Notes: generated by a model not told the origin, from the letters alone. A DNA stretch of 64,000 nt from Volvox africanus (GCA_030268105.1 BSDZ01000004.1:6736001-6800000); one strand, 5' to 3'. Shown: positions 1 through 13,295, numbered from the stretch's first letter. A program made the numbers and translations.

Positions 1-20
1 GACCACTATACGATGACGAC
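1..20 (-). tRNA. tRNA-Asp, 5' part only (array unit 1, cut by window edge)
   Basis: The first 20 nt of the tRNA (acceptor strand and start of the D-arm) are present on the minus strand; the rest lies to the left of the window. Confidence 0.85.
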
Positions 21-1380
21 CCGCCGATGGCGGGATGCACTCAGGACTTTAACATCCATCATACACACTCTGCAACGCTTCTGAGACACAGGATGAGCAT
101 CCGCTCTGCATTGGCAACCCTTGACCCGACCCTCGCGACCCGAAACACCACAGGTATGTGGCCGGCCGAACCAGGGGGACTGTGCGGGCCTGGGCCACTA
201 ACAAGCGACGGTGCAGACCAATCAAGGAATCGGGCAGCTGGGGGCGGGTATGGTCTCACCCGGGAGTTCGCAGGGGCACGCCCTCTGCACCTCAGCTGAT
301 GAGCTGGGCTGCACGCTTGTGTGCGCAGCCATTCCCCCTCACCCCCTGATGACGGCCATGCGTGCTGCTGCACCCCGGCTCTCCCACCAGGCTCACCAAC
401 AGCAGGGATGGCTTGCTTGGGGCTTTCATGAGGTATATTTAGATATATATAAAAATGGGTTTGGGAAAAGAATATATGGCAAAGAAAACGGTGATTGTTA
501 GGATAGTACGGCACGTTCAGATTAATGGAGACCTGAAAATACTTCAACTAGTTTAAGGTTGCTACGTATAAATACGTGATAATATAGTTTCGGCTGGTTA
601 GGCGCGTCAGCGGAAATTACCGCCGCCAAGTTGCTTACCCACCTCCTCGTACCACCTATCCCCAAGCAAGAGCGCACACGAGGGCCTTGCGTCCACAACC
701 CAATCCTCTTGTACAACTTCCACGACAGCGTATCCTTCATCCATCCAGTAAAATACCAATAAAGAGAAAACGACATATTGTACGGCCACACATATTGTAC
801 AGCCACGCAACAGCAACAATACTAATACAGCCGTACATAACCGCTGACTTTTGGCGCCAACGTTTGACAGACACACAGTCTGGGTGACCAGAAGTGCGGC
901 CAACACGTGGACGCAGAGGTACGGGCTGGACTTAATGATCACCTTCCAAACATCTGTGTTTGTTCGATGCAGTAAGCATCATCATGGAATATGATACAAA
1001 CGAACAGACAAATTATACGACGAGTTTCAGGTTCTTCAGTTGGTTTTAGTTGCAGTTTCAGTTGTATGACGAGCCACCAGCACGACCGTTTAACTTCCCT
1101 CTAGGGACGACAGCCCCATGTAAAGCAACTAAGTTAGTACGACTCAAGTAGACATGTACTGCTCAGTGTTCTAAGTTCCCACGTCTTTATTATACGTGTT
1201 TGGTTTATCTCTTATCACCTCATGATCGCGATGTACGGTATACCCTCTCCCTTCACCCTCGTCGTCCCCACTCCAGCCCTAGTTGTAGCGCTCTTGCCCT
1301 CCTTCCCCGCCTGCAACATTAAAACATAATTTGCTTTCCCAAGTACCAGCCGCGATCTCAAACTACCACACCGTTTTTTC

Positions 1381-1626
1381 CTAACGATATGGACAACCCC
1401 TTTCTTGAGCGCCGCGGGAACGAAGAGCTTCCCGGATGACACTCGCCAGCCGCACGATGCCCTCCTGGAACTCCCGGGGGGAGCAACCCGCCAACGACAG
1501 ACGGAGGCAGCAGGGGCCGCGGGGACCGGTTCCAACAGACTCTTGGCTTGTGCCTTCTTCCAGTTGCTGCCGCTGGTGCCGCTGCGGTGGTCTCAGTGTC
1601 GGTGCAGCGTCCCAGCCTAGGGTCGC
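1381..1626 (-). pseudogene. Orphan terminal exon of aminotransferase (unit 1)
   Basis: Same reading frame as the genuine last exon at 21770-22015: acceptor CACACAG, 81 open codons with the LRLSLAG and REFQEGIVRLASVIREAL motifs, then TAG. The upstream exons are missing. This copy alone ends C-P-Y-R; all other copies end C-L-Y-R. Confidence 0.85.
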
Positions 1627-1783
1627 CTGTGTGTGTCAGGCGAAGGGTTTATCCGCCGAAGAGTGAACAAACCCGTCTTTCGGAAGTGGGAAGTAAACCA
1701 CCTCGTAAACAGAAACGGGGGCAGAAGCAGGGGCAGGGGCACAGGGTGCAGTTGCAGTTGCAGTTGCAGGGGTTGCAAGGGCA

Positions 1784-1861
1784 GGGGCAGGGGCAGGGGC
1801 AGGGGCAGGGGCAGGGGCAGGGGCAGGGGCAGGGGCAGGGGCAGGGGCAGGGGCAGGGGCA
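1784..1861. repeat. (GGGGCA)13 minisatellite, unit 1
   Basis: Thirteen perfect hexamers flanked by degenerate GTTGCA/GGGGTTGCA repeats. On the minus strand it lies upstream of the orphan exon, at the site of an intron in the intact gene. Confidence 0.97.
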
Positions 1862-2085
1862 GAGGTTGCAGTTGCAGGGGTTGCAGGGGCAGGGGCAGGA
1901 GTAGGGGCAGGGTTTTGTTAAATGAAACGAAAATGAAATGGCTTCCCTTTAGAAGGTCTCTTCCGCCGCCAAATTGATTTAAGGATTTGAAGGGAAAATG
2001 CCTGTTTTGAATCCAATAAAGAAATATCCAATAAAGACGAGAAAAATCACCACGATGTAACCCTTTGGTGACGATGTGTTGCCTG

Positions 2086-2170
2086 CCCCGAAATACCGGG
2101 GAAGAAAGGCACTGCTGCCAGGTAGTGGCCACGGGCATGAAGACCAAAAATCAAACCCTCCCTATCCCCC
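2086..2170. repeat. Dispersed repeat inside the array unit (first of eight copies)
   Basis: Array counterpart of the block at 36334-36400, repeated once in each unit between the hexamer tract and the tRNA. Confidence 0.75.
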
Positions 2171-2423
2171 AGCCCCCTTCGTTTAGGAGGCCGCCCATGC
2201 AAGCATGTGCTCAGCGTGCCTGCATGCCCCTCCATTTGCGGTGCACTTGTTCCTCACTGTTCCTTGCTATTCCTTCCTTGCTGTTCGGTTTGAGATTCGT
2301 TCCAGGGTCGCGCGGGTGGGGACTCATCGGATGGGGGGACTCATCTTTGAACTGCTCGGCTGGTCTGGGTCACGTTGGGGGCCGTCCCAAAGATGCCCAA
2401 CAAGACCACAGGGCTTTCATCTG

Positions 2424-2531
2424 CGCCGTCACGGGGAATCGAACCCCGGCCTCCCGCGTGCAGACGGTCTCGGAGCGCCCGAGCTGCCTCCCATTGACAG
2501 GCGGGGATACTGACCACTATACGATGACGAC
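2424..2531 (-). tRNA. tRNA-Asp(GUC) with a 36-nt intron (array)
   Basis: Minus-strand sequence of 108 nt that folds as a tRNA. The acceptor strand GTCGTCA pairs with TGACGGC (one G-T pair), followed by discriminator G. The D-arm is GTAT-AGTGGTCA-GTAT. The anticodon stem CCCGC/GCGGG carries anticodon GTC at 2498-2496, and the T-arm is GGGG-TTCGATT-CCCC. The anticodon half and the 3' stem are separated by 36 nt (2494-2459) inserted after A37, the canonical site of eukaryotic tRNA introns. The spliced tRNA is 72 nt, the usual size for tRNA-Asp. CCA is not encoded. No run of four or more T follows the 3' end within about 250 bp, so the RNA polymerase III stop is not obvious. Confidence 0.93.
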
Positions 2532-3891
2532 CCGCCGATGGCGGCATGCACTCAGGACTTTAACATCCATCATACACACTCTGCAACGCTTCTGAGACAC
2601 AGGATGAGCATCCGCTCTGCATTGGCAACCCTTGACCCGACCCTCGCGACCCGAAACACCACAGGTATGTGGCCGGCCGAACCAGGGGGACTGTGCGGGC
2701 CTGGGCCACTAACAAGCGACGGTGCAGACCAATCAAGGAATCGGGCAGCTGGGGGCGGGTATGGTCTCACCCGGGAGTTCGCAGGGGCACGCCCTCTGCA
2801 CCTCAGCTGATGAGCTGGGCTGCACGCTTGTGTGCGCAGCCATTCCCCCTCACCCCCTGATGACGGCCATGCGTGCTGCTGCACCCCGGCTCTCCCACCA
2901 GGCTCACCAACAGCAGGGATGGCTTGCTTGGGGCTTTCATGAGGTATATTTAGATATATATAAAAATGGGTTTGGGAAAAGAATATATGGCAAAGAAAAC
3001 GGTGATTGTTAGGATAGTACGGCACGTTCAGATTAATGGAGACCTGAAAATACTTCAACTAGTTTAAGGTTGCTACGTATAAATACGTGATAATATAGTT
3101 TCGGCTGGTTAGGCGCGTCAGCGGAAATTACCGCCGCCAAGTTGCTTACCCACCTCCTCGTACCACCTATCCCCAAGCAAGAGCGCACACGAGGGCCTTG
3201 CGTCCACAACCCAATCCTCTTGTACAACTTCCACGACAGCGTATCCTTCATCCATCCAGTAAAATACCAATAAAGAGAAAACGACATATTGTACGGCCAC
3301 ACATATTGTACAGCCACGCAACAGCAACAATACTAATACAGCCGTACATAACCGCTGACTTTTGGCGCCAACGTTTGACAGACACACAGTCTGGGTGACC
3401 AGAAGTGCGGCCAACACGTGGACGCAGAGGTACGGGCTGGACTTAATGATCACCTTCCAAACATCTGTGTTTGTTCGATGCAGTAAGCATCATCATGGAA
3501 TATGATACAAACGAACAGACAAATTATACGACGAGTTTCAGGTTCTTCAGTTGGTTTTAGTTGCAGTTTCAGTTGTATGACGAGCCACCAGCACGACCGT
3601 TTAACTTCCCTCTAGGGACGACAGCCCCATGTAAAGCAACTAAGTTAGTACGACTCAAGTAGACATGTACTGCTCAGTGTTCTAAGTTCCCACGTCTTTA
3701 TTATACGTGTTTGGTTTATCTCTTATCACCTCATGATCGCGATGTACGGTATACCCTCTCCCTTCACCCTCGTCGTCCCCACTCCAGCCCTAGTTGTAGC
3801 GCTCTTGCCCTCCTTCCCCGCCTGCAACATTAAAACATAATTTGCTTTCCCAAGTACCAGCCGCGATCTCAAACTACCACACCGTTTTTTC

Positions 3892-4137
3892 CTAACGATA
3901 TAGACAACCCCTTTCTTGAGCGCCGCGGGAACGAAGAGCTTCCCGGATGACACTCGCCAGCCGCACGATGCCCTCCTGGAACTCCCGGGGGGAGCAACCC
4001 GCCAACGACAGACGGAGGCAGCAGGGGCCGCGGGGACCGGTTCCAACAGACTCTTGGCTTGTGCCTTCTTCCAGTTGCTGCCGCTGGTGCCGCTGCGGTG
4101 GTCTCAGTGTCGGTGCAGCGTCCCAGCCTAGGGTCGC
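3892..4137 (-). pseudogene. Orphan terminal exon of aminotransferase (unit 2)
   Basis: Open frame and splice acceptor are kept. It carries the L variant in APTLRPP, and Arg where the intact gene has Gln in the QRHQ(R/Q)QQL stretch. Confidence 0.85.
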
Positions 4138-4294
4138 CTGTGTGTGTCAGGCGAAGGGTTTATCCGCCGAAGAGTGAACAAACCCGTCTTTCGGAAGTGG
4201 GAAGTAAACCACCTCGTAAACAGAAACGGGGGCAGAAGCAGGGGCAGGGGCAGAGGGTGCAGTTGCAGTTGCAGTTGCAGGGGTTGCAAGGGCA

Positions 4295-4438
4295 GGGGCA
4301 GGGGCAGGGGCAGGGGCAGGGGCAGGGGCAGGGGCAGGGGCAGGGGCAGGGGCAGGGGCAGGGGCAGGGGCAGGGGCAGGGGCAGGGGCAGGGGCAGGGG
4401 CAGGGGCAGGGGCAGGGGCAGGGGCAGGGGCAGGGGCA
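4295..4438. repeat. (GGGGCA)24 minisatellite, unit 2
   Basis: Twenty-four perfect hexamers, 11 more than unit 1; accounts for the extra 66 bp of this unit. Confidence 0.97.
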
Positions 4439-4999
4439 GAGGTTGCAGTTGCAGGGGTTGCAGGGGCAGGGGCAGGAGTAGGGGCAGGGTTTTGTTAAAT
4501 GAAACGAAAATGAAATGGCTTCCCTTTAGAAGGTCTCTTCCGCCGCCAAATTGATTAAGGATTTGAAGGGAAAATGCCTGTTTTGAATCCAATAAAGAAA
4601 TATCCAATAAAGACGAGAAAAATCACCACGATGTAACCCTTTGGTGACGATGTGTTGCCTGCCCCGAAATACCGGGGAAGAAAGGCACTGCTGCCAGGTA
4701 GTGGCCACGGGCATGAAGACCAAAAATCAAACCCTCCCTATCCCCCAGCCCCCTTCGTTTAGGAGGCCGCCCATGCAAGCATGTGCTCAGCGTGCCTGCA
4801 TGCCCCTCCATTTGCGGTGCACTTGTTCCTCACTGTTCCTTGCTATTCCTTCCTTGCTGTTCGGTTTGAGATTCGTTCCAGGGTCGCGCGGGTGGGGACT
4901 CATCGGATGGGGGGACTCATCTTTGAACTGCTCGGCTGGTCTGGGTCACGTTGGGGGCCGTCCCAAAGATGCCCAACAAGACCACAGGGCTTTCATCTG

Positions 5000-5107
5000 C
5001 GCCGTCACGGGGAATCGAACCCCGGCCTCCCGCGTGCAGACGGTCTCGGAGCGCCCGAGCTGCCTCCCATTGACAGGCGGGGATACTGACCACTATACGA
5101 TGACGAC
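5000..5107 (-). tRNA. tRNA-Asp(GUC) with intron, array copy
   Basis: Same sequence, intron and fold as the copy at 2424-2531; lies between orphan exons 3892-4137 and 6468-6713. Confidence 0.92.
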
Positions 5108-6467
5108 CCGCCGATGGCGGGATGCACTCAGGACTTTAACATCCATCATACACACTCTGCAACGCTTCTGAGACACAGGATGAGCATCCGCTCTGCATTG
5201 GCAACCCTTGACCCGACCCTCGCGACCCGAAACACCACAGGTATGTGGCCGGCCGAACCAGGGGGACTGTGCGGGCCTGGGCCACTAACAAGCGACGGTG
5301 CAGACCAATCAAGGAATCGGGCAGCTGGGGGCGGGTATGGTCTCACCCGGGAGTTCGCAGGGGCACGCCCTCTGCACCTCAGCTGATGAGCTGGGCTGCA
5401 CGCTTGTGTGCGCAGCCATTCCCCCTCACCCCCTGATGACGGCCATGCGTGCTGCTGCACCCCGGCTCTCCCACCAGGCTCACCAACAGCAGGGATGGCT
5501 TGCTTGGGGCTTTCATGAGGTATATTTAGATATATATAAAAATGGGTTTGGGAAAAGAATATATGGCAAAGAAAACGGTGATTGTTAGGATAGTACGGCA
5601 CGTTCAGATTAATGGAGACCTGAAAATACTTCAACTAGTTTAAGGTTGCTACGTATAAATACGTGATAATATAGTTTCGGCTGGTTAGGCGCGTCAGCGG
5701 AAATTACCGCCGCCAAGTTGCTTACCCACCTCCTCGTACCACCTATCCCCAAGCAAGAGCGCACACGAGGGCCTTGCGTCCACAACCCAATCCTCTTGTA
5801 CAACTTCCACGACAGCGTATCCTTCATCCATCCAGTAAAATACCAATAAAGAGAAAACGACATATTGTACGGCCACACATATTGTACAGCCACGCAACAG
5901 CAACAATACTAATACAGCCGTACATAACCGCTGACTTTTGGCGCCAACGTTTGACAGACACACAGTCTGGGTGACCAGAAGTGCGGCCAACACGTGGACG
6001 CAGAGGTACGGGCTGGACTTAATGATCACCTTCCAAACATCTGTGTTTGTTCGATGCAGTAAGCATCATCATGGAATATGATACAAACGAACAGACAAAT
6101 TATACGACGAGTTTCAGGTTCTTCAGTTGGTTTTAGTTGCAGTTTCAGTTGTATGACGAGCCACCAGCACGACCGTTTAACTTCCCTCTAGGGACGACAG
6201 CCCCATGTAAAGCAACTAAGTTAGTACGACTCAAGTAGACATGTACTGCTCAGTGTTCTAAGTTCCCACGTCTTTATTATACGTGTTTGGTTTATCTCTT
6301 ATCACCTCATGATCGCGATGTACGGTATACCCTCTCCCTTCACCCTCGTCGTCCCCACTCCAGCCCTAGTTGTAGCGCTCTTGCCCTCCTTCCCCGCCTG
6401 CAACATTAAAACATAATTTGCTTTCCCAAGTACCAGCCGCGATCTCAAACTACCACACCGTTTTTTC

Positions 6468-6713
6468 CTAACGATATAGACAACCCCTTTCTTGAGCGCC
6501 GCGGGAACGAAGAGCTTCCCGGATGACACTCGCCAGCCGCACGATGCCCTCCTGGAACTCCCGGGGGGAGCAACCCGCCAACGACAGACGGAGGCAGCAG
6601 GGGCCGCGGGGACCGGTTCCAACAGACTCTTGGCTTGTGCCTTCTTCCAGTTGCTGCCGCTGGTGCCGCTGCGGTGGTCTCAGTGTCGGTGCAGCGTCCC
6701 AGCCTAGGGTCGC
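6468..6713 (-). pseudogene. Orphan terminal exon of aminotransferase (unit 3)
   Basis: Open, with acceptor and stop. Same APTLRPP variant as unit 2. Confidence 0.85.
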
Positions 6714-6870
6714 CTGTGTGTGTCAGGCGAAGGGTTTATCCGCCGAAGAGTGAACAAACCCGTCTTTCGGAAGTGGGAAGTAAACCACCTCGTAAACAGA
6801 AACGGGGGCAGAAGCAGGGGCAGGGGCAGAGGGTGCAGTTGCAGTTGCAGTTGCAGGGGTTGCAAGGGCA

Positions 6871-7014
6871 GGGGCAGGGGCAGGGGCAGGGGCAGGGGCA
6901 GGGGCAGGGGCAGGGGCAGGGGCAGGGGCAGGGGCAGGGGCAGGGGCAGGGGCAGGGGCAGGGGCAGGGGCAGGGGCAGGGGCAGGGGCAGGGGCAGGGG
7001 CAGGGGCAGGGGCA
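6871..7014. repeat. (GGGGCA)24 minisatellite, unit 3
   Basis: Twenty-four perfect hexamers, same length as unit 2. Confidence 0.97.
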
Positions 7015-7576
7015 GAGGTTGCAGTTGCAGGGGTTGCAGGGGCAGGGGCAGGAGTAGGGGCAGGGTTTTGTTAAATGAAACGAAAATGAAATGGCTTCCC
7101 TTTAGAAGGTCTCTTCCGCCGCCAAATTGATTTAAGGATTTGAAGGGAAAATGCCTGTTTTGAATCCAATAAAGAAATATCCAATAAAGACGAGAAAAAT
7201 CACCACGATGTAACCCTTTGGTGACGATGTGTTGCCTGCCCCGAAATACCGGGGAAGAAAGGCACTGCTGCCAGGTAGTGGCCACGGGCATGAAGACCAA
7301 AAATCAAACCCTCCCTATCCCCCAGCCCCCTTCGTTTAGGAGGCCGCCCATGCAAGCATGTGCTCAGCGTGCCTGCATGCCCCTCCATTTGCGGTGCACT
7401 TGTTCCTCACTGTTCCTTGCTATTCCTTCCTTGCTGTTCGGTTTGAGATTCGTTCCAGGGTCGCGCGGGTGGGGACTCATCGGATGGGGGGACTCATCTT
7501 TGAACTGCTCGGCTGGTCTGGGTCACGTTGGGGGCCGTCCCAAAGATGCCCAACAAGACCACAGGGCTTTCATCTG

Positions 7577-7684
7577 CGCCGTCACGGGGAATCGAACCCC
7601 GGCCTCCCGCGTGCAGACGGTCTCGGAGCGCCCGAGCTGCCTCCCATTGACAGGCGGGGATACTGACCACTATACGATGACGAC
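7577..7684 (-). tRNA. tRNA-Asp(GUC) with intron, array copy
   Basis: Identical by eye to the 2424-2531 copy, including the intron at the A37/C38 junction. Confidence 0.92.
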
Positions 7685-9044
7685 CCGCCGATGGCGGGAT
7701 GCACTCAGGACTTTAACATCCATCATACACACTCTGCAACGCTTCTGAGACACAGGATGAGCATCCGCTCTGCATTGGCAACCCTTGACCCGACCCTCGC
7801 GACCCGAAACACCACAGGTATGTGGCCGGCCGAACCAGGGGGACTGTGCGGGCCTGGGCCACTAACAAGCGACGGTGCAGACCAATCAAGGAATCGGGCA
7901 GCTGGGGGCGGGTATGGTCTCACCCGGGAGTTCGCAGGGGCACGCCCTCTGCACCTCAGCTGATGAGCTGGGCTGCACGCTTGTGTGCGCAGCCATTCCC
8001 CCTCACCCCCTGATGACGGCCATGCGTGCTGCTGCACCCCGGCTCTCCCACCAGGCTCACCAACAGCAGGGATGGCTTGCTTGGGGCTTTCATGAGGTAT
8101 ATTTAGATATATATAAAAATGGGTTTGGGAAAAGAATATATGGCAAAGAAAACGGTGATTGTTAGGATAGTACGGCACGTTCAGATTAATGGAGACCTGA
8201 AAATACTTCAACTAGTTTAAGGTTGCTACGTATAAATACGTGATAATATAGTTTCGGCTGGTTAGGCGCGTCAGCGGAAATTACCGCCGCCAAGTTGCTT
8301 ACCCACCTCCTCGTACCACCTATCCCCAAGCAAGAGCGCACACGAGGGCCTTGCGTCCACAACCCAATCCTCTTGTACAACTTCCACGACAGCGTATCCT
8401 TCATCCATCCAGTAAAATACCAATAAAGAGAAAACGACATATTGTACGGCCACACATATTGTACAGCCACGCAACAGCAACAATACTAATACAGCCGTAC
8501 ATAACCGCTGACTTTTGGCGCCAACGTTTGACAGACACACAGTCTGGGTGACCAGAAGTGCGGCCAACACGTGGACGCAGAGGTACGGGCTGGACTTAAT
8601 GATCACCTTCCAAACATCTGTGTTTGTTCGATGCAGTAAGCATCATCATGGAATATGATACAAACGAACAGACAAATTATACGACGAGTTTCAGGTTCTT
8701 CAGTTGGTTTTAGTTGCAGTTTCAGTTGTATGACGAGCCACCAGCACGACCGTTTAACTTCCCTCTAGGGACGACAGCCCCATGTAAAGCAACTAAGTTA
8801 GTACGACTCAAGTAGACATGTACTGCTCAGTGTTCTAAGTTCCCACGTCTTTATTATACGTGTTTGGTTTATCTCTTATCACCTCATGATCGCGATGTAC
8901 GGTATACCCTCTCCCTTCACCCTCGTCGTCCCCACTCCAGCCCTAGTTGTAGCGCTCTTGCCCTCCTTCCCCGCCTGCAACATTAAAACATAATTTGCTT
9001 TCCCAAGTACCAGCCGCGATCTCAAACTACCACACCGTTTTTTC

Positions 9045-9290
9045 CTAACGATATAGACAACCCCTTTCTTGAGCGCCGCGGGAACGAAGAGCTTCCCGGA
9101 TGACACTCGCCAGCCGCACGATGCCCTCCTGGAACTCCCGGGGGGAGCAACCCGCCAACGACAGACGGAGGCAGCAGGGGCCGCGGGGACCGGTTCCAAC
9201 AGACTCTTGGCTTGTGCCTTCTTCCAGTTGCTGCCGCTGGTGCCGCTGCGGTGGTCTCAGTGTCGGTGCAGCGTCCCAGCCTAGGGTCGC
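9045..9290 (-). pseudogene. Orphan terminal exon of aminotransferase (unit 4)
   Basis: Open, with acceptor and stop; APTLRPP type. Confidence 0.85.
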
Positions 9291-9447
9291 CTGTGTGTGT
9301 CAGGCGAAGGGTTTATCCGCCGAAGAGTGAACAAACCCGTCTTTCGGAAGTGGGAAGTAAACCACCTCGTAAACAGAAACGGGGGCAGAAGCAGGGGCAG
9401 GGGCAGAGGGTGCAGTTGCAGTTGCAGTTGCAGGGGTTGCAAGGGCA

Positions 9448-9525
9448 GGGGCAGGGGCAGGGGCAGGGGCAGGGGCAGGGGCAGGGGCAGGGGCAGGGGC
9501 AGGGGCAGGGGCAGGGGCAGGGGCA
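9448..9525. repeat. (GGGGCA)13 minisatellite, unit 4
   Basis: Thirteen perfect hexamers. Confidence 0.97.
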
Positions 9526-10087
9526 GAGGTTGCAGTTGCAGGGGTTGCAGGGGCAGGGGCAGGAGTAGGGGCAGGGTTTTGTTAAATGAAACGAAAATGA
9601 AATGGCTTCCCTTTAGAAGGTCTCTTCCGCCGCCAAATTGATTTAAGGATTTGAAGGGAAAATGCCTGTTTTGAATCCAATAAAGAAATATCCAATAAAG
9701 ACGAGAAAAATCACCACGATGTAACCCTTTGGTGACGATGTGTTGCCTGCCCCGAAATACCGGGGAAGAAAGGCACTGCTGCCAGGTAGTGGCCACGGGC
9801 ATGAAGACCAAAAATCAAACCCTCCCTATCCCCCAGCCCCCTTCGTTTAGGAGGCCGCCCATGCAAGCATGTGCTCAGCGTGCCTGCATGCCCCTCCATT
9901 TGCGGTGCACTTGTTCCTCACTGTTCCTTGCTATTCCTTCCTTGCTGTTCGGTTTGAGATTCGTTCCAGGGTCGCGCGGGTGGGGACTCATCGGATGGGG
10001 GGACTCATCTTTGAACTGCTCGGCTGGTCTGGGTCACGTTGGGGGCCGTCCCAAAGATGCCCAACAAGACCACAGGGCTTTCATCTG

Positions 10088-10195
10088 CGCCGTCACGGGG
10101 AATCGAACCCCGGCCTCCCGCGTGCAGACGGTCTCGGAGCGCCCGAGCTGCCTCCCATTGACAGGCGGGGATACTGACCACTATACGATGACGAC
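10088..10195 (-). tRNA. tRNA-Asp(GUC) with intron, array copy
   Basis: Unchanged copy; the flank on its 5' side (plus-strand right) is the unit that carries the first 76-bp short-repeat insertion. Confidence 0.92.
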
Positions 10196-10684
10196 CCGCC
10201 GATGGCGGGATGCACTCAGGACTTTAACATCCATCATACACACTCTGCAACGCTTCTGAGACACAGGATGAGCATCCGCTCTGCATTGGCAACCCTTGAC
10301 CCGACCCTCGCGACCCGAAACACCACAGGTATGTGGCCGGCCGAACCAGGGGGACTGTGCGGGCCTGGGCCACTAACAAGCGACGGTGCAGACCAATCAA
10401 GGAATCGGGCAGCTGGGGGCGGGTATGGTCTCACCCGGGAGTTCGCAGGGGCACGCCCTCTGCACCTCAGCTGATGAGCTGGGCTGCACGCTTGTGTGCG
10501 CAGCCATTCCCCCTCACCCCCTGATGACGGCCATGCGTGCTGCTGCACCCCGGCTCTCCCACCAGGCTCACCAACAGCAGGGATGGCTTGCTTGGGGCTT
10601 TCATGAGGTATATTTAGATATATATAAAAATGGGTTTGGGAAAAGAATATATGGCAAAGAAAACGGTGATTGTTAGGATAGTAC

Positions 10685-10806
10685 GGCACGTTCAGATTAA
10701 TGGAGACCTGAAAATACTTCAACGTTCAGATTAATGGAGACCTGAAAATACTTCAACTAGTTTACGTTCAGATTAATGGAGACCTGAAAATACTTCAACT
10801 AGTTTA
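10685..10806. repeat. Threefold 34-42-bp short repeat in unit 5
   Basis: The segment beginning CGTTCAGATTAATGGAGACC, single in most units, occurs three times in a row here and adds 76 bp. Confidence 0.93.
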
Positions 10807-11631
10807 AGGTTGCTACGTATAAATACGTGATAATATAGTTTCGGCTGGTTAGGCGCGTCAGCGGAAATTACCGCCGCCAAGTTGCTTACCCACCTCCTCG
10901 TACCACCTATCCCCAAGCAAGAGCGCACACGAGGGCCTTGCGTCCACAACCCAATCCTCTTGTACAACTTCCACGACAGCGTATCCTTCATCCATCCAGT
11001 AAAATACCAATAAAGAGAAAACGACATATTGTACGGCCACACATATTGTACAGCCACGCAACAGCAACAATACTAATACAGCCGTACATAACCGCTGACT
11101 TTTGGCGCCAACGTTTGACAGACACACAGTCTGGGTGACCAGAAGTGCGGCCAACACGTGGACGCAGAAGTACGGGCTGGACTTAATGATCACCTTCCAA
11201 ACATCTGTGTTTGTTCGATGCAGTAAGCATCATCATGGAATATGATACAAACGAACAGACAAATTATACGACGAGTTTCAGGTTCTTCAGTTGGTTTTAG
11301 TTGCAGTTTCAGTTGTATGACGAGCCACCAGCACGACCGTTTAACTTCCCTCTAGGGACGACAGCCCCATGTAAAGCAACTAAGTTAGTACGACTCAAGT
11401 AGACATGTACTGCTCAGTGTTCTAAGTTCCCACGTCTTTATTATACGTGTTTGGTTTATCTCTTATCACCTCATGATCGCGATGTACGGTATACCCTCTC
11501 CCTTCACCCTCGTCGTCCCCACTCCAGCCCTAGTTGTAGCGCTCTTGCCCTCCTTCCCCGCCTGCAACATTAAAACATAATTTGCTTTCCCAAGTACCAG
11601 CCGCGATCTCAAACTACCACACCGTTTTTTC

Positions 11632-11877
11632 CTAACGATATAGACAACCCCTTTCTTGAGCGCCGCGGGAACGAAGAGCTTCCCGGATGACACTCGCCAG
11701 CCGCACGATGCCCTCCTGGAACTCCCGGGGGGAGCAACCCGCCAACGACAGACGGAGGCAGCAGGGGCCGCGGGGACCGGTTCCAACAGACTCTTGGCTT
11801 GTGCCTTCTTCCAGTTGCTGCCGCTGGTGCCGCTGCGGTGGTCTCGGTGTCGGTGCAGCGTCCCAGCCTAGGGTCGC
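11632..11877 (-). pseudogene. Orphan terminal exon of aminotransferase (unit 5)
   Basis: Open, with acceptor and stop. APTPRPP type, as in the intact gene, with the linked A for C change near 11950 in the neighbouring intron. Confidence 0.85.
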
Positions 11878-12034
11878 CTGTGTGTGTCAGGCGAAGGGTT
11901 TATCCGCCGAAGAGTGAACAAACCCGTCTTTCGGAAGTGGGAAGTAAACAACCTCGTAAACAGAAACGGGGGCAGAAGCAGGGGCAGGGGCAGAGGGTGC
12001 AGTTGCAGTTGCAGTTGCAGGGGTTGCAAGGGCA

Positions 12035-12136
12035 GGGGCAGGGGCAGGGGCAGGGGCAGGGGCAGGGGCAGGGGCAGGGGCAGGGGCAGGGGCAGGGGCA
12101 GGGGCAGGGGCAGGGGCAGGGGCAGGGGCAGGGGCA
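12035..12136. repeat. (GGGGCA)17 minisatellite, unit 5
   Basis: Seventeen perfect hexamers. Confidence 0.97.
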
Positions 12137-12698
12137 GAGGTTGCAGTTGCAGGGGTTGCAGGGGCAGGGGCAGGAGTAGGGGCAGGGTTTTGTTAAATGA
12201 AACGAAAATGAAATGGCTTCCCTTTAGAAGGTCTCTTCCGCCGCCAAATTGATTTAAGGATTTGAAGGGAAAATGCCTGTTTTGAATCCAATAAAGAAAT
12301 ATCCAATAAAGACGAGAAAAATCACCACGATGTAACCCTTTGGTGACGATGTGTTGCCTGCCCCGAAATACCGGGGAAGAAAGGCACTGCTGCCAGGTAG
12401 TGGCCACGGGCATGAAGACCAAAAATCAAACCCTCCCTATCCCCCAGCCCCCTTCGTTTAGGAGGCCGCCCATGCAAGCATGTGCTCAGCGTGCCTGCAT
12501 GCCCCTCCATTTGCGGTGCACTTGTTCCTCACTGTTCCTTGCTATTCCTTCCTTGCTGTTCGGTTTGAGATTCGTTCCAGGGTCGCGCGGGTGGGGACTC
12601 ATCGGATGGGGGGACTCATCTTTGAACTGCTCGGCTGGTCTGGGTCACGTTGGGGGCCGTCCCAAAGATGCCCAACAAGACCACAGGGCTTTCATCTG

Positions 12699-12806
12699 CG
12701 CCGTCACGGGGAATCGAACCCCGGCCTCCCGCGTGCAGACGGTCTCGGAGCGCCCGAGCTGCCTCCCATTGACAGGCGGGGATACTGACCACTATACGAT
12801 GACGAC
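12699..12806 (-). tRNA. tRNA-Asp(GUC) with intron, array copy
   Basis: Unchanged copy. Just upstream of its 5' end a C replaces G in the flank (position 12820), a variant shared only with the unit starting near 2531. Confidence 0.92.
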
Positions 12807-13295
12807 CCGCCGATGGCGGCATGCACTCAGGACTTTAACATCCATCATACACACTCTGCAACGCTTCTGAGACACAGGATGAGCATCCGCTCTGCATTGG
12901 CAACCCTTGACCCGACCCTCGCGACCCGAAACACCACAGGTATGTGGCCGGCCGAACCAGGGGGACTGTGCGGGCCTGGGCCACTAACAAGCGACGGTGC
13001 AGACCAATCAAGGAATCGGGCAGCTGGGGGCGGGTATGGTCTCACCCGGGAGTTCGCAGGGGCACGCCCTCTGCACCTCAGCTGATGAGCTGGGCTGCAC
13101 GCTTGTGTGCGCAGCCATTCCCCCTCACCCCCTGATGACGGCCATGCGTGCTGCTGCACCCCGGCTCTCCCACCAGGCTCACCAACAGCAGGGATGGCTT
13201 GCTTGGGGCTTTCATGAGGTATATTTAGATATATATAAAAATGGGTTTGGGAAAAGAATATATGGCAAAGAAAACGGTGATTGTTAGGATAGTAC

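Noticed and set aside
27..942. Recurring frames of 60-176 codons in each array unit (for example minus 59-547)
   Set aside because: Near-identical copies cannot show selection, no motifs are recognised, and several overlap the tRNA.
1548..7300. Reading frames of GQGQ, RGRG and PLPL repeats in the array
   Set aside because: They are translations of the GGGGCA hexamer in different frames and change length with the tract; only the terminal-exon frame shows family motifs.
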